Shown here: one piece after another, positions 45,308 to 53,542 of the stretch
Numbering within the stretch: the stretch's first letter is position 1
Layout: each line of letters starts with the position of its first letter
Assembly (NCBI RefSeq): GCF_030812335.1
Contig: NZ_JAUSSN010000004.1
Coordinates: 310,001-374,000, forward strand
Direction: 5' to 3'
Source: Pseudarthrobacter oxydans
GTDB taxonomy: Bacteria > Actinomycetota > Actinomycetes > Actinomycetales > Micrococcaceae
Length of the DNA stretch: 64,000 nt
Notes under the pieces: model-generated
Databases searched by the model: none
Told to the model about the DNA's origin: nothing
Seen by the model: the letters and a program-made list of their open reading frames with translations, nothing else
Program-made: the position numbers and the translations under genes

Positions 45308-46845
45308 TAGGGGAGGCGGAGCTTCCCGTCCACGCGGCGCGGGATGCCCAGCGGGTTGCCGTCGCGCAGGGCCGGGTGCAGCACCGCTTCGGGAGCATCC
45401 TGGTAGGCAACGGGGCGCTGGAACCGGCGGACCGCCGTCGCCCCCACCGAGGTGAACAGGGACGTTGTGGCGGGGTACGGGCCCCCGTGCTGCTGTGCCC
45501 AGTTCACTGCGACGCCGGTAGGCCAGCCATCGAAGAGGACTCGGCCGGCCAGGCCGGAGAGCTGCTCCACGAGCTCAGCGACGTCCTCCCCCGGCTGGTG
45601 GTGGACGGTGGCGGTCAGGCTGCCGGGAACCTTGGCCAGGACAGCTGAGAGCTCTTCCTGGTCGGCGTATTCGATCAGCAGCGTCGTGGGCCCGAAACAC
45701 TCCTCGAGCAGCTCGTCCGGGTGCTGCAGGACACTGGTGGCGGAGGTGGAGAACACCACGGGCGCGGCGCCGTCGCGTGTTGCGTCCTGGTCCGCGGTGC
45801 CGCTGACGATCTGCACGCCAGGCAGCGAAGCCACGCTGCGCAGTCCTTCCGGGTAGGCATCGGAGATCCGGGCGGTGAGCATGGCCGCCGCCGGCTTGTC
45901 TTTACTGGCCTCTGCCAGCTCCGCGCCGAAGCCGGTCCCGGCCGGGAGGAACACCAGTCCGGGCTTGGTGCAGAACTGCCCGGCGCCCATCGTAAACGAG
46001 GCTGCGAGTCCTGCCGCCAGCTGGCTGGACCGCTGGGCCAGTGCCGCCGCGGTGATGACCACCGGGTTCAGGCTGCCCAACTCGCCGTAGAACGGAATGG
46101 GGTCGGGCCGGGAGACCGCGAGGTCAAACAGCGCCCGGCCGCCCGGGATGGAACCGGTGAAGCCGACAGCCTTGATGGCCGGATCCTGCACCAGCGCCGT
46201 GCCCAGCTCCCGGCCGCTGACCACCGCAAACAGTCCCTCCGGGGCTCCGGCGGAACGCAGGGCCTCGGTGACAACTTCGGCTGTCCGCTCGGACAGCTTC
46301 AGGTGGCCCGAGTGTGCCTTGACGATCACCGGTGAGCCCACTGCCAGGGCGGACGCTGTATCTCCGCCTGCCACGGAAAACGCGAACGGGAAGTTGGAGG
46401 CCGAGAAGACGGCCACCGGCCCGATGGGCCGCAGGATGCGGCGCAGGTCCGGCTTGGGCGGGGTGGCGGACGGGTCCGCATGGTCAATGATTGCCTCCAG
46501 GTAGGAGCCCTCGGTGATCACCCGGGCGAAAAGCCGCAGCTGCCCGGATGTGCGGGCGACTTCGCCGGTCAGCCGGGTGGTGCCGAGACTGGTCTCCGCA
46601 TCGGCGATCTCCACGAGTTCGGTCACATTGGCGTCCAAGGCGTCGGCGACGGCGGTGAGCCAGCCGGCGCGCTCGGCGTCCGAGGCCGCCCCCGCAAGGG
46701 CGGCGGCCCGGGTGGCGGCAGCCGTGAGTTCTGAGAGGGAAAGAGTTGCAGTAGTCACTGGAGTTACCTGTTCATCGTCGTGAATCGTCGTGTCTGCGGT
46801 CATCGGTTCCGCGGTGAGCCCGCTGCGGTTATCAGCTGCGGCCAT
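45307..46845 (-). CDS. 2,5-dioxovalerate (alpha-ketoglutaric semialdehyde) dehydrogenase-like ALDH
   Basis: This protein of about 512 residues is an NAD(P)-dependent aldehyde dehydrogenase. FSASNFPFAFSVAGGDTASA and VIVKAHSGHLKLSE are characteristic of the 2,5-dioxovalerate dehydrogenase subgroup; the catalytic cysteine is in GAGQFCTKPG and the general base region is YGELGSLNP. ATG 46845 overlaps the stop of the enolase-superfamily gene; GTG 46851 and ATG 46803 are alternatives. As the last gene of the operon it would oxidise 2,5-dioxovalerate to 2-oxoglutarate. Confidence 0.88.
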   Translation of the reverse strand: MAAADNRSGLTAEPMTADTTIHDDEQVTPVTTATLSLSELTAAATRAAALAGAASDAERAGWLTAVADALDANVTELVEIADAETSLGTTRLTGEVARTSGQLRLFARVITEGSYLEAIIDHADPSATPPKPDLRRILRPIGPVAVFSASNFPFAFSVAGGDTASALAVGSPVIVKAHSGHLKLSERTAEVVTEALRSAGAPEGLFAVVSGRELGTALVQDPAIKAVGFTGSIPGGRALFDLAVSRPDPIPFYGELGSLNPVVITAAALAQRSSQLAAGLAASFTMGAGQFCTKPGLVFLPAGTGFGAELAEASKDKPAAAMLTARISDAYPEGLRSVASLPGVQIVSGTADQDATRDGAAPVVFSTSATSVLQHPDELLEECFGPTTLLIEYADQEELSAVLAKVPGSLTATVHHQPGEDVAELVEQLSGLAGRVLFDGWPTGVAVNWAQQHGGPYPATTSLFTSVGATAVRRFQRPVAYQDAPEAVLHPALRDGNPLGIPRRVDGKLRLP

Positions 46846-47954
46846 CAGCACGGCGGGTTCTCCGTGAAGCGAAAACCCAAGCCCGGCTGGTCCGTGAGGG
46901 TCAGGCGGCTGTTACCAAAGCGCACCGGTGAGGGTCCTGCCAGGACGCCCAGCTGTTCGAAGGACGCATCTTCCACGTCCTCCACCAGGGTACTTTCGGC
47001 CAGCGTGAGCGCAAGCTGTCCGGACAGCTCCGGCAGCAGGTGGGGCATCACCCGGATGCTGTTGGTCCGGGCCAGCTCCACGATCCGGCGGAACGGCGTG
47101 ATGCCGCCCACCCGAATGATATTGGGCTGGATGATGTCCACCGCCTCCGCTTCAATGAAATCGCGGAACCGGTAGATGGTGTGGAGGTTTTCGCCCAGGG
47201 CGATGGGCACCGGTGAATGCCTCCGCAGCCTGCGGTACGCCCAAAGGTCGTCCGCGCGGATCGGCTCTTCGAGCCATTCCAGCCCGTACACTGCGAGCGC
47301 GTCCAGGGCCTTGAACGTGGTGGGAAGGTCCCACCGTTGGTTGGCGTCAATCATCAGCTTGCGGTCCGGGCCGAGCACGGACCGAACGGCCGCCACCCGC
47401 TCGGCATCCTCGCGGATATCGGGCTTGCCCACCTTGATCTTGACCGCCCGGTGACCTGCGGCAACCCAGCGTTCGGTCTGGGCCACCAGCTCCTCCAGCG
47501 TGTAGTGCAAGTTCACCCCGGAGCCGTACACTTCGGCGGAATCCTGCCGCTGGCCCAGCAGACCTGTCACCGAAGAACCGGCCCGGCGGGCCTGCAGGTC
47601 CCAGAGGGCAAGGTCGACGCCGGCCATGGCGATCGTGGTCAGCCCCCCGCCGCCGGCCTCATGCAGCCGCTTCCACAACGTGTCCCACACGGTCTCGGGA
47701 TTGGCGGGCAGTCCGGTGACGAACGACGCGATGTCGTAGTCGAGGAGCGCTTTGACAGCCTGCGGGCCGATGGTGGGGGTCCAGGAGAATCCGTGCCCCG
47801 CGCCGCCGTCGTCCGTCCGGAGCTCCGTGACGATCACGTGGTTTTCCGGCGCGTCCGCTCCCCAGCTGCGGCGCAGTGGCACTGTCAGGATGCGGGTGGT
47901 CAGGCCGGTGATGACCGGTGCAGCCCGGACGGTTTCGACGGCGGGTGCACTCAT
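46845..47954 (-). CDS. Mandelate racemase/muconate lactonizing enzyme family sugar-acid dehydratase or cycloisomerase
   Basis: This 369-residue enolase-superfamily enzyme has the KxK catalytic motif (VKIKVGKP), the three metal ligands in IDANQRWD, EEPI and GENLH, and MPHLLPE near the end. Such enzymes abstract an alpha proton of a carboxylate. Neighbours encode a 5-dehydro-4-deoxyglucarate-dehydratase-like enzyme and a dioxovalerate dehydrogenase, so a galactarate/glucarate dehydratase or galactarolactone cycloisomerase role is the best inference; the exact sugar is not determined. It overlaps both neighbours by TGATG. Confidence 0.88.
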   Translation of the reverse strand: MSAPAVETVRAAPVITGLTTRILTVPLRRSWGADAPENHVIVTELRTDDGGAGHGFSWTPTIGPQAVKALLDYDIASFVTGLPANPETVWDTLWKRLHEAGGGGLTTIAMAGVDLALWDLQARRAGSSVTGLLGQRQDSAEVYGSGVNLHYTLEELVAQTERWVAAGHRAVKIKVGKPDIREDAERVAAVRSVLGPDRKLMIDANQRWDLPTTFKALDALAVYGLEWLEEPIRADDLWAYRRLRRHSPVPIALGENLHTIYRFRDFIEAEAVDIIQPNIIRVGGITPFRRIVELARTNSIRVMPHLLPELSGQLALTLAESTLVEDVEDASFEQLGVLAGPSPVRFGNSRLTLTDQPGLGFRFTENPPC

Positions 47955-48859
47955 CAGCGGCCGGCCAGCTCGTGCCCCTTGGCCAGGATGGCCTTTAGCT
48001 GGACCAGCTGGTCCTCGGAGGGATCCATCAGCGGCGGCCGGACCGGGCCGACAGGAAGTCCGCCAAGCCGCAGGCCCGCCTTGACGAGCGAGACACCGAA
48101 GCCGGGCGTCTGGTCACGGAGCCGCACCAGCGGAGCGTAAAAGCCCTCCAGGAGGGCGTTGCGGCGGTCCTCGTCACCGGAAATGTAGGCGTCGTAGTAG
48201 GCCTTGGCGATCTCCGGTGCCATGGCGAACGCAGCCGATGAGTAGAGCGGGATGCCCAGCCCGCGGTAGGCGCCCTGCGTCAGTTCGGCGGTCAGCAGGC
48301 CGTTGAAGAATGCGAAATCCTCGCGTCCGGTGGCCCGGACCGCGGACACAATTTCCTGGGCCAGGCCAACATCGCCGAGCCCGTCCTTGAAGCCGATCAC
48401 CTTGGGGTTGGCGGCCAGGCGGACCATGGACGCGGCAGTGAACTTGGCATTGCCGCGGTGGTAGACGATCACCGGGAGGCTGCTGGCGTCCGCCACTGCC
48501 TCGATGTAGGCCACCAGGCCGTCCGTGGGTCCGGTGACCAGGTACGGCGGGAGGACCAAGAGTGCGTCGGCACCGGCTTCGTCGGCCACGCGGGCGGCGG
48601 CAAGGGCGTGGCCCAGGGGCCCGCCGGCCCCGGCAACGACGGGTACCTTTCCGGCCACAACCTCGACGGCGGCGCTCACCACGGTGCGTACCTCGTCGAT
48701 GCTCAGGGCATGGAACTCGCCGGTCCCGCAGGCGGGAAACACGCCGCCGGGTCCGAAGGGGAGCCTGGAGCCGATGTGCTCCTTGAGGAGCTCCACGTCG
48801 ACGGCGCCTTCCGGCGTGAACGGGGTGACGGGGAAAAACAGGACGCCGTCGAATTTCAT
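47954..48859 (-). CDS. 5-dehydro-4-deoxyglucarate dehydratase-like (DHDPS family)
   Basis: This 301-residue TIM-barrel protein begins MKFDGVLFFPVTPFTPEGAV and has the family features FPACGTGEFHAL, the Schiff-base lysine in KVIGFKDGLGD and the tyrosine in VIVYHRGN. The FPACGTGE version is typical of 5-dehydro-4-deoxyglucarate dehydratase (KdgD), which decarboxylates and dehydrates its substrate to 2,5-dioxovalerate. ATG 48859 overlaps the SDR stop (ATGA); the longer open frame upstream is a shadow of that gene. Confidence 0.88.
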   Translation of the reverse strand: MKFDGVLFFPVTPFTPEGAVDVELLKEHIGSRLPFGPGGVFPACGTGEFHALSIDEVRTVVSAAVEVVAGKVPVVAGAGGPLGHALAAARVADEAGADALLVLPPYLVTGPTDGLVAYIEAVADASSLPVIVYHRGNAKFTAASMVRLAANPKVIGFKDGLGDVGLAQEIVSAVRATGREDFAFFNGLLTAELTQGAYRGLGIPLYSSAAFAMAPEIAKAYYDAYISGDEDRRNALLEGFYAPLVRLRDQTPGFGVSLVKAGLRLGGLPVGPVRPPLMDPSEDQLVQLKAILAKGHELAGR

Positions 48860-49818
48860 GATGTCTCCTTGGATCCGGCTGTGACCAGCAGGGCAGTTGT
48901 CTCGTCGTTGAGGGTGGTGCTTGTCTTCAGTTCGGTCCGCCAGGTGCGCTTGGGTTCCCAGCCGAGCAGGTCCCGGGCCTTGGTGATGGCGAAGGCCGGG
49001 CTGGAGCCGGTCAGGCCGGCGGCCACGGCCTCGCTTCCGGGCAGGAAGCGGGGCATCAGCCCGGCCAACGGGGCGGTGGCGAGGGCGTCTGCAGCTCCGA
49101 CGAAGAAGGTTTCCCCGTTGGGAATGGAGTCCATCTTCTGCAGGAGCACGTCCAGGAAATCGGCAACATCGCGGGCGTCCACGTAGTTGAACAGCGCCGG
49201 TGCGGACAGGGCGGGATCGGCGAGGCGCTCGGCCACGGTGTGGCCCTGCTGTGTGGGCGCGCCGTCCCATTCCTCGGGCGAGATGACATAGCACGGTCGG
49301 AAAGCGGCGTACCTGATCTTCTCCCCCTGCGCCGCGGCAAACATCCGCACTGTCTGTTCGGCGATCAGCTTGGACAGCGCGTAGGCGTTCCACGGCTTCG
49401 GCGTGGTGCGTTCGTCCAGCGGGAAGCTGTCCGGCACCCAGCCGGCCGGCGATCCGTAGCCCAGCACCGTGGGGCTGGATGCCGTGACGATCTTGCCGAC
49501 GCCCAGCTCCGTGGCGGCGCTGATGACCGCATAGGCGAGACGGGTGTTGGTGGCAAAGATGACGTCTTCCGGTGCGCTGAACGGGACGGCGATCGCGGCG
49601 AGGTGGATGACGGCGTCGGGCCTGGTCTCCTGGAGGAGGCGCAGGGCCTCGCCCGGTGCCAGCAGATCGCCGGTTACCTGCACGACGCCGGCCGGCAGCT
49701 GATCCGCCGGGATGGCGTCACGGTCCACCGAGAAGACGTTGTGGCCGGCGTCGGCGAGCCCGGCCACAACGCTGCGACCCAGCCGGCCGGAGCCGCCGGT
49801 GACAAAAATCCTGCTCAT
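48856..49818 (-). CDS. NAD-dependent epimerase/dehydratase (extended SDR), possible uronate dehydrogenase
   Basis: This 320-residue extended SDR has IFVTGGSGRLGRSVVAGLAD at the N-terminus and the catalytic YxxxK as YALSK after ASSPTVLGYG. It lies second in the sugar-acid operon. Uronate dehydrogenases are SDRs that oxidise uronic acids to aldarolactones and are found with the same enolase, KdgD and semialdehyde dehydrogenase genes, so that role is plausible, though this protein is longer than typical uronate dehydrogenases (about 270). An epimerase role cannot be excluded. Confidence 0.82.
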   Translation of the reverse strand: MSRIFVTGGSGRLGRSVVAGLADAGHNVFSVDRDAIPADQLPAGVVQVTGDLLAPGEALRLLQETRPDAVIHLAAIAVPFSAPEDVIFATNTRLAYAVISAATELGVGKIVTASSPTVLGYGSPAGWVPDSFPLDERTTPKPWNAYALSKLIAEQTVRMFAAAQGEKIRYAAFRPCYVISPEEWDGAPTQQGHTVAERLADPALSAPALFNYVDARDVADFLDVLLQKMDSIPNGETFFVGAADALATAPLAGLMPRFLPGSEAVAAGLTGSSPAFAITKARDLLGWEPKRTWRTELKTSTTLNDETTALLVTAGSKETS

Positions 49819-49860
49819 ATTGGTTCCTTAAGTTTCAGAAGGGCCGCGGCCCGGCGGCCG

Positions 49861-51312
49861 TTAGGCGCGGCGAAGGTCGACGCCGAGATCCAGATCGTCG
49901 ATACGGACAGGGAGGGAGGACTCCAGCGAGCGGTTGCCGGCGATGCCAACGGACACTGAGCGGAGGCCGTCCAGGTAGCCGGACGGCCGGCCCAGCGGGT
50001 CCTCGCCGGGGCCGTTGAAGAGGTCCGAGAGGAGGAGTGCGTCGCCGCCGCCGTGGCCGCCTTCGCCGTTGACGATCGGAACTTCATAGGCAGCTTCCCA
50101 GTGGCGCTGGACCACGAGGCGCTCACCGTTGCGGCGGATGGCGTCCTCTTCCTCGACGGGGGTGGCCGAGGGGTCCACCACCGTTTTCTTGTCCGTGCTG
50201 CTCAGGACGGCGGCGCGTTCCACCACTTCCAGTTCCGCCCGGCCTTCGGTGCCGTTGACCGCAACGCGGTAGCCCTCCCACGGGCTGTGCGCGTTCAGGG
50301 AGTAGCTCAGGCGCGGACCGTTCTGGTACTCCACCACAAGGGCAAGGTTGTCTTCGATGGTGATGCCGCCGGAGAAGACATCCTGGTCCCGGCGGTAACC
50401 GTCGTGGTGCTCGTTGTCCAGGAAGAGGGCCTTGAGCCGCTCATCGTCACGGAGGTCCAGCGCAAACGGATCCTTGTCCCCGGTGGCGGGAGCGCCGGCG
50501 TCTGGCGTTCCCCGCTCGGGGCGGGGGCCCAGCCCGCGCTCGGCCGCGTTGTGGTCGCCGTAGAACTTCAGCCCACCGGAGGCAAAAACGCGCTCCGGGA
50601 CATCGCTGAGCCACCAGTTGACCAGGTCGAAGTGGTGGGATGCCTTGTGGATCAGCAGGCCGCCGGAGTTCTTCTTTTCACGGTGCCAGCGGCGGAAGTA
50701 GTCCGCGCCGTGGACCGTGTCCAGGACCCAGCTGAAGTCGATGGAGGTGACCTTGCCGATCACGCCGCTCTGGATGATTTGCTTCAGGGCGCTGTTGCGC
50801 GGTGAGTAGCGGTAGTTGAACGTGACCACGACGTTGCGGCCGGTTTCCGCCACGGCCCTGGTGATGCGGCGGCAGCCCTCGGCGTCGATGGTGAGGGGTT
50901 TTTCGACGACGACGTCCGCCCCCGCCTCCAGGGACTCCACGATGTAGTCAGCGTGGGTGTAGTCCGGAGTGGTGACGACAACGCGGTCGATGCTGTTGGC
51001 CTGGATGAAGGCGGTGAGATCGGCGGGGTCAAAGGAAGCCACCGGACCTGGGGCCCCCAGTTCCTGGATGAGTTTCTGGAAGTACTCGACCCTGCCGGGG
51101 TTAACGTCCGAGAACGCCACCAGTTCTGCGGTGTCAGCGTGGTCGCCGAAGATGGCGCGGATGTACATCTCGGAGCGTCCACCGGTGCCGATCAAGGCAA
51201 TGCGTGACCTCGTGCGTTCGCCCGGCCCCGGAGCGGCTTCGGCTTCGTCGCCCGTCAGCGGAGCGGATGTGGAGGCAGCGGTAGCAGAACTCGATTCGGC
51301 TGTGTTGACCAT
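49861..51312 (-). CDS. Gfo/Idh/MocA family oxidoreductase
   Basis: This 483-residue protein has a low-complexity Ser/Ala N-terminus, then RIALIGTGGRSEMYIRAIFG (Rossmann) and DVVVEKPLTIDAEG (EKP). The C-terminal domain has HKASHHFDLVNWWL, a motif of glycosidase/dehydrogenase-like members. It starts with ATG 51312 after GAAAGGG and is the first gene of the five-gene sugar-acid operon, with two operators flanking its promoter. The substrate may be a glycoside or sugar acid; not determinable from sequence. Confidence 0.9.
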   Translation of the reverse strand: MVNTAESSSATAASTSAPLTGDEAEAAPGPGERTRSRIALIGTGGRSEMYIRAIFGDHADTAELVAFSDVNPGRVEYFQKLIQELGAPGPVASFDPADLTAFIQANSIDRVVVTTPDYTHADYIVESLEAGADVVVEKPLTIDAEGCRRITRAVAETGRNVVVTFNYRYSPRNSALKQIIQSGVIGKVTSIDFSWVLDTVHGADYFRRWHREKKNSGGLLIHKASHHFDLVNWWLSDVPERVFASGGLKFYGDHNAAERGLGPRPERGTPDAGAPATGDKDPFALDLRDDERLKALFLDNEHHDGYRRDQDVFSGGITIEDNLALVVEYQNGPRLSYSLNAHSPWEGYRVAVNGTEGRAELEVVERAAVLSSTDKKTVVDPSATPVEEEDAIRRNGERLVVQRHWEAAYEVPIVNGEGGHGGGDALLLSDLFNGPGEDPLGRPSGYLDGLRSVSVGIAGNRSLESSLPVRIDDLDLGVDLRRA

Positions 51313-51437
51313 GAGGACCCTTTCGAAGGCGTCAATACTCGGCCGGGCTGCGGCCGCTGGTGGTGCTCTGGAATGGCTTGGAACGTGGTGCTTGCAACTG
51401 CGGTGCCGTGGATGTGGAGCAGATTCCGTTCAGCACT

Positions 51438-51498
51438 GAGAAAGCGTTTTCTCGCAGCCGCTACATGATTTCTATCAATAGACGCGCTGTCCCGTCAA
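51438..51498 (-). promoter_or_regulatory. Promoter of the sugar-acid operon with operator O1 (51438-51453)
   Basis: On the minus strand, -35 TTGACG (51498-51493) is 18 bases from -10 TAGAAA (51474-51469). The perfect-armed palindrome GAGAAAGCGTTTTCTC at 51438-51453 lies just downstream of the expected start, where a bound repressor would block elongation or open-complex formation. Confidence 0.72.
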
Positions 51499-51530
51499 GC
51501 CTTATGCTATCTGAGAGAAAGCGTTTTCTA
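51479..51530 (+). promoter_or_regulatory. Promoter of the LacI gene with operator O2 (51515-51530)
   Basis: TAGACG (51479-51484) and TATGCT (51503-51508) are 18 bases apart, with GAGAAAGCGTTTTCTA at 51515-51530 over the start site. This promoter overlaps the divergent one, so the two compete. O1 and O2 centres are 77 bases apart. Confidence 0.6.
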
Positions 51531-51584
51531 GCCGTGGCGCCGGATCGGTTGCGGTTCGGCCGCAGCACGGCTCGCCGGGGAAAT

Positions 51585-51600
51585 GGAAACCGGTTTCTGA
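51585..51600. promoter_or_regulatory. Third, divergent operator-like palindrome O3
   Basis: GGAAACCGGTTTCTGA contains the 12-base palindrome GAAACCGGTTTC. It resembles O1 and O2 in its arms but has a CCGG centre. It lies in the leader of the LacI gene, 68 bases before the ATG. Confidence 0.45.
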
Positions 51601-51667
51601 GAGCGCTGTATGCTTTCCCTCGGGCGCCGGGTCATTACGGGGGCCTGGACTGACGAAAGGCGGGCCC

Positions 51668-52693
51668 ATGGCCAGAAAATCTGCCACTGGCAGGATCGGC
51701 ATTGCGGACGTTGCCCTGAAAGCGGGCGTCTCGCACGCCACGGTTTCACGTGTAATGAACGGAAACTTCACCGTGGACCCGGAGATCGCGGCACGCGTGC
51801 GGGAGGCCGCCGTCGAACTTAAATACCAGCCCAACCCGGTCGGCCGAAGCCTCGCACTGGGCAAGACGGACACCATCGGCATCGTGGTGCCGGACCTTGC
51901 CAACCCCACGTTCCAGGCTATCCTGCGCGGGTTGAGCCGGGCTGCGGCCGAGGATGGGTACCGCGTCCTGATTGCCGATTCGTTCGAGGTCCCCAGCGAG
52001 GAAGCAATCCTGGCCGGCGAGGCCCGCCGCCGCTGCGATGGATTGGTGCTCTGCGCCCCGCGCATGACTGATGCCGAACTCGAAGAAATCGCACCGTCGC
52101 TGCACCCGCTGGTCCTGATCAACCGGACGACGGCGGCTGCCGGGGTTCCCAGCCTCGTGGTCGACTACGGGCAGGGCGTGCAGGACCTCGCCGAGCATCT
52201 GGCGGGCCTCGGCCATACGCGACTGGCCTTCCTCGCCGGCCCTGCAGGCAGTGCCTCCAACCGGCTCCGGCTCGAGGGCCTGGAGGCGTTCAGGAACAGG
52301 CATCCGCAGGTGGAGGTCAGCATGCTCGACGGCGGATCAGACTTCGATACCGGCCATGAGGCCGTGGACGCAGTCCTGGACAGCGGCGCCACCGGCATCC
52401 TGGCCTTCAATGACCTTGTGGCCATGGGCCTGATGAGCGGACTCCATGAACGCGGAGTGAGCGTTCCCGGCGACATTTCGATCACCGGCTTCGATGACAT
52501 CCCCTTCGCCCGCTACACCACGCCCACCCTGACCACCGCCGCCGTGCCCATCTCCGAGCTGGGCGGCCAGGCCTGGCACCAGCTGCGGGCGCTGATCCGC
52601 AAGGAAGATCTCGAAACGGCGGACACCCGGTACCAGCCGCGCCTCGAAATCAGGGCCAGCAGCGGCCCCTCCCCCGCGGACCTCGCCCCGTGA
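51668..52693 (+). CDS. LacI family transcriptional regulator of the sugar-acid regulon
   Basis: This 341-residue repressor has the HTH IADVALKAGVSHATVSRVMN, the hinge NPVGRSLALGKTDTIGIVVP and a ligand domain ending with LAFNDLVAMGLMSGLHERGV and ITGFDDIPFARY. ATG 51668 follows GAAAGGCGGG. Operators O1-O3 lie upstream. Copies of the same operator at 12008, 37501 and 40629 suggest that it also controls the binding proteins and the divergent permease/hydrolase operons. A uronate or aldarate, or an oligomer of them, is the likely inducer (inference). Confidence 0.93.
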   Translation: MARKSATGRIGIADVALKAGVSHATVSRVMNGNFTVDPEIAARVREAAVELKYQPNPVGRSLALGKTDTIGIVVPDLANPTFQAILRGLSRAAAEDGYRVLIADSFEVPSEEAILAGEARRRCDGLVLCAPRMTDAELEEIAPSLHPLVLINRTTAAAGVPSLVVDYGQGVQDLAEHLAGLGHTRLAFLAGPAGSASNRLRLEGLEAFRNRHPQVEVSMLDGGSDFDTGHEAVDAVLDSGATGILAFNDLVAMGLMSGLHERGVSVPGDISITGFDDIPFARYTTPTLTTAAVPISELGGQAWHQLRALIRKEDLETADTRYQPRLEIRASSGPSPADLAP

Positions 52694-52710
52694 CATGACA
52701 TCCCGGCGGG

Positions 52711-53406
52711 TCAGGCCTTCGCGTCGGGCCTGACCCCGGCCTCCGCGTAGTAGCCCTCGATATGGTCCGCGACCAGCTGCGCCGCGCGGCCGCCGTCGTG
52801 GTTGGAGATGGCCGCCAGGATGCCCCGGTGCTCGGCCCGGAGCCGCGCCGCCGTCGCATCCCAGTTTTGGAGGTTTCCGGTCAGCCGCCCGGCATAGTCC
52901 TGGATGGCTTCGCGGAGGGAGCCCATCATGGCGCTGACGACGGCGTTGCCTGCGGCTTCCGCCAGGGCCAGGTGGAAGCGGACATCCAGGGCCAGGAAAG
53001 CCTCCGTCTCGGCGCAACTGTCCATCTGCTCCAGCAGCCGGGCCGCCTCGGCCAGGGCGGGCGACTCCGGGCGCGCCCGGGAAGCGGCCCAGGATTCGAG
53101 CAGCACGCGCGTCTCCACAATGTCCTTGACCGGCAGGTGCGAGGTGGCGACGTGCAGCCGGAGCGCCGAGCCCAGCGCCGCCGTCGGGTCGGCGATCACG
53201 ACGGTCCCCGCCTCCGGACCCGACCCCACGCCGGCCCGGAGCACACCCATGGCCTCCAGGACGCGGATGGCCTCACGGACCGAGGTGCGGGAGACCTGGA
53301 GCTGCTCGGCGAGGGAACGCTCGGCCGGAAGCCGTCCGCCCAGGGCCAGCTGACCGCTGGAGAGCTGGCCCTCGATCCACTGCAGGACAAGCTGGTGGGT
53401 ACGCAT
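52711..53406 (-). CDS. GntR/FadR family regulator, LldR-like
   Basis: This 231-residue repressor has an N-terminal winged helix (LPAERSLAEQLQVSRTSVREAIRVLE is the recognition region) and a C-terminal FCD helical ligand domain with DVRFHLALAEAAGN and AEHRGILAAI carrying metal-ligand histidines. It is divergent from L-lactate dehydrogenase with two TGTGGT-N3-ACCACA palindromes between them, the FadR-type operator form. It is therefore probably the lactate-responsive repressor of lldD and of itself. Confidence 0.9.
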   Translation of the reverse strand: MRTHQLVLQWIEGQLSSGQLALGGRLPAERSLAEQLQVSRTSVREAIRVLEAMGVLRAGVGSGPEAGTVVIADPTAALGSALRLHVATSHLPVKDIVETRVLLESWAASRARPESPALAEAARLLEQMDSCAETEAFLALDVRFHLALAEAAGNAVVSAMMGSLREAIQDYAGRLTGNLQNWDATAARLRAEHRGILAAISNHDGGRAAQLVADHIEGYYAEAGVRPDAKA

Positions 53407-53423
53407 GGGCCCATCCTACTTGA

Positions 53424-53462
53424 TGTGGTTGGACCACACGCCTAGACTGTGGTTGGACCACA
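53424..53462. promoter_or_regulatory. Two tandem FadR-type operators
   Basis: TGTGGTTGGACCACA occurs exactly at 53424-53438 and 53448-53462, each a perfect 6-3-6 palindrome, with centres 24 bases apart. The first lies 17 bases from the GntR start and the second 80 bases before lldD. The TGGTnnnACCA core is the established FadR-subfamily site. Confidence 0.85.
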
Positions 53463-53542
53463 CTCCCCCGGTGGCTGGGTTTTAGTTTTAGTCCGGCGGG
53501 GATCCCGACATCCAGGAACACGAGACCTGCCCGGAGGCAGCA

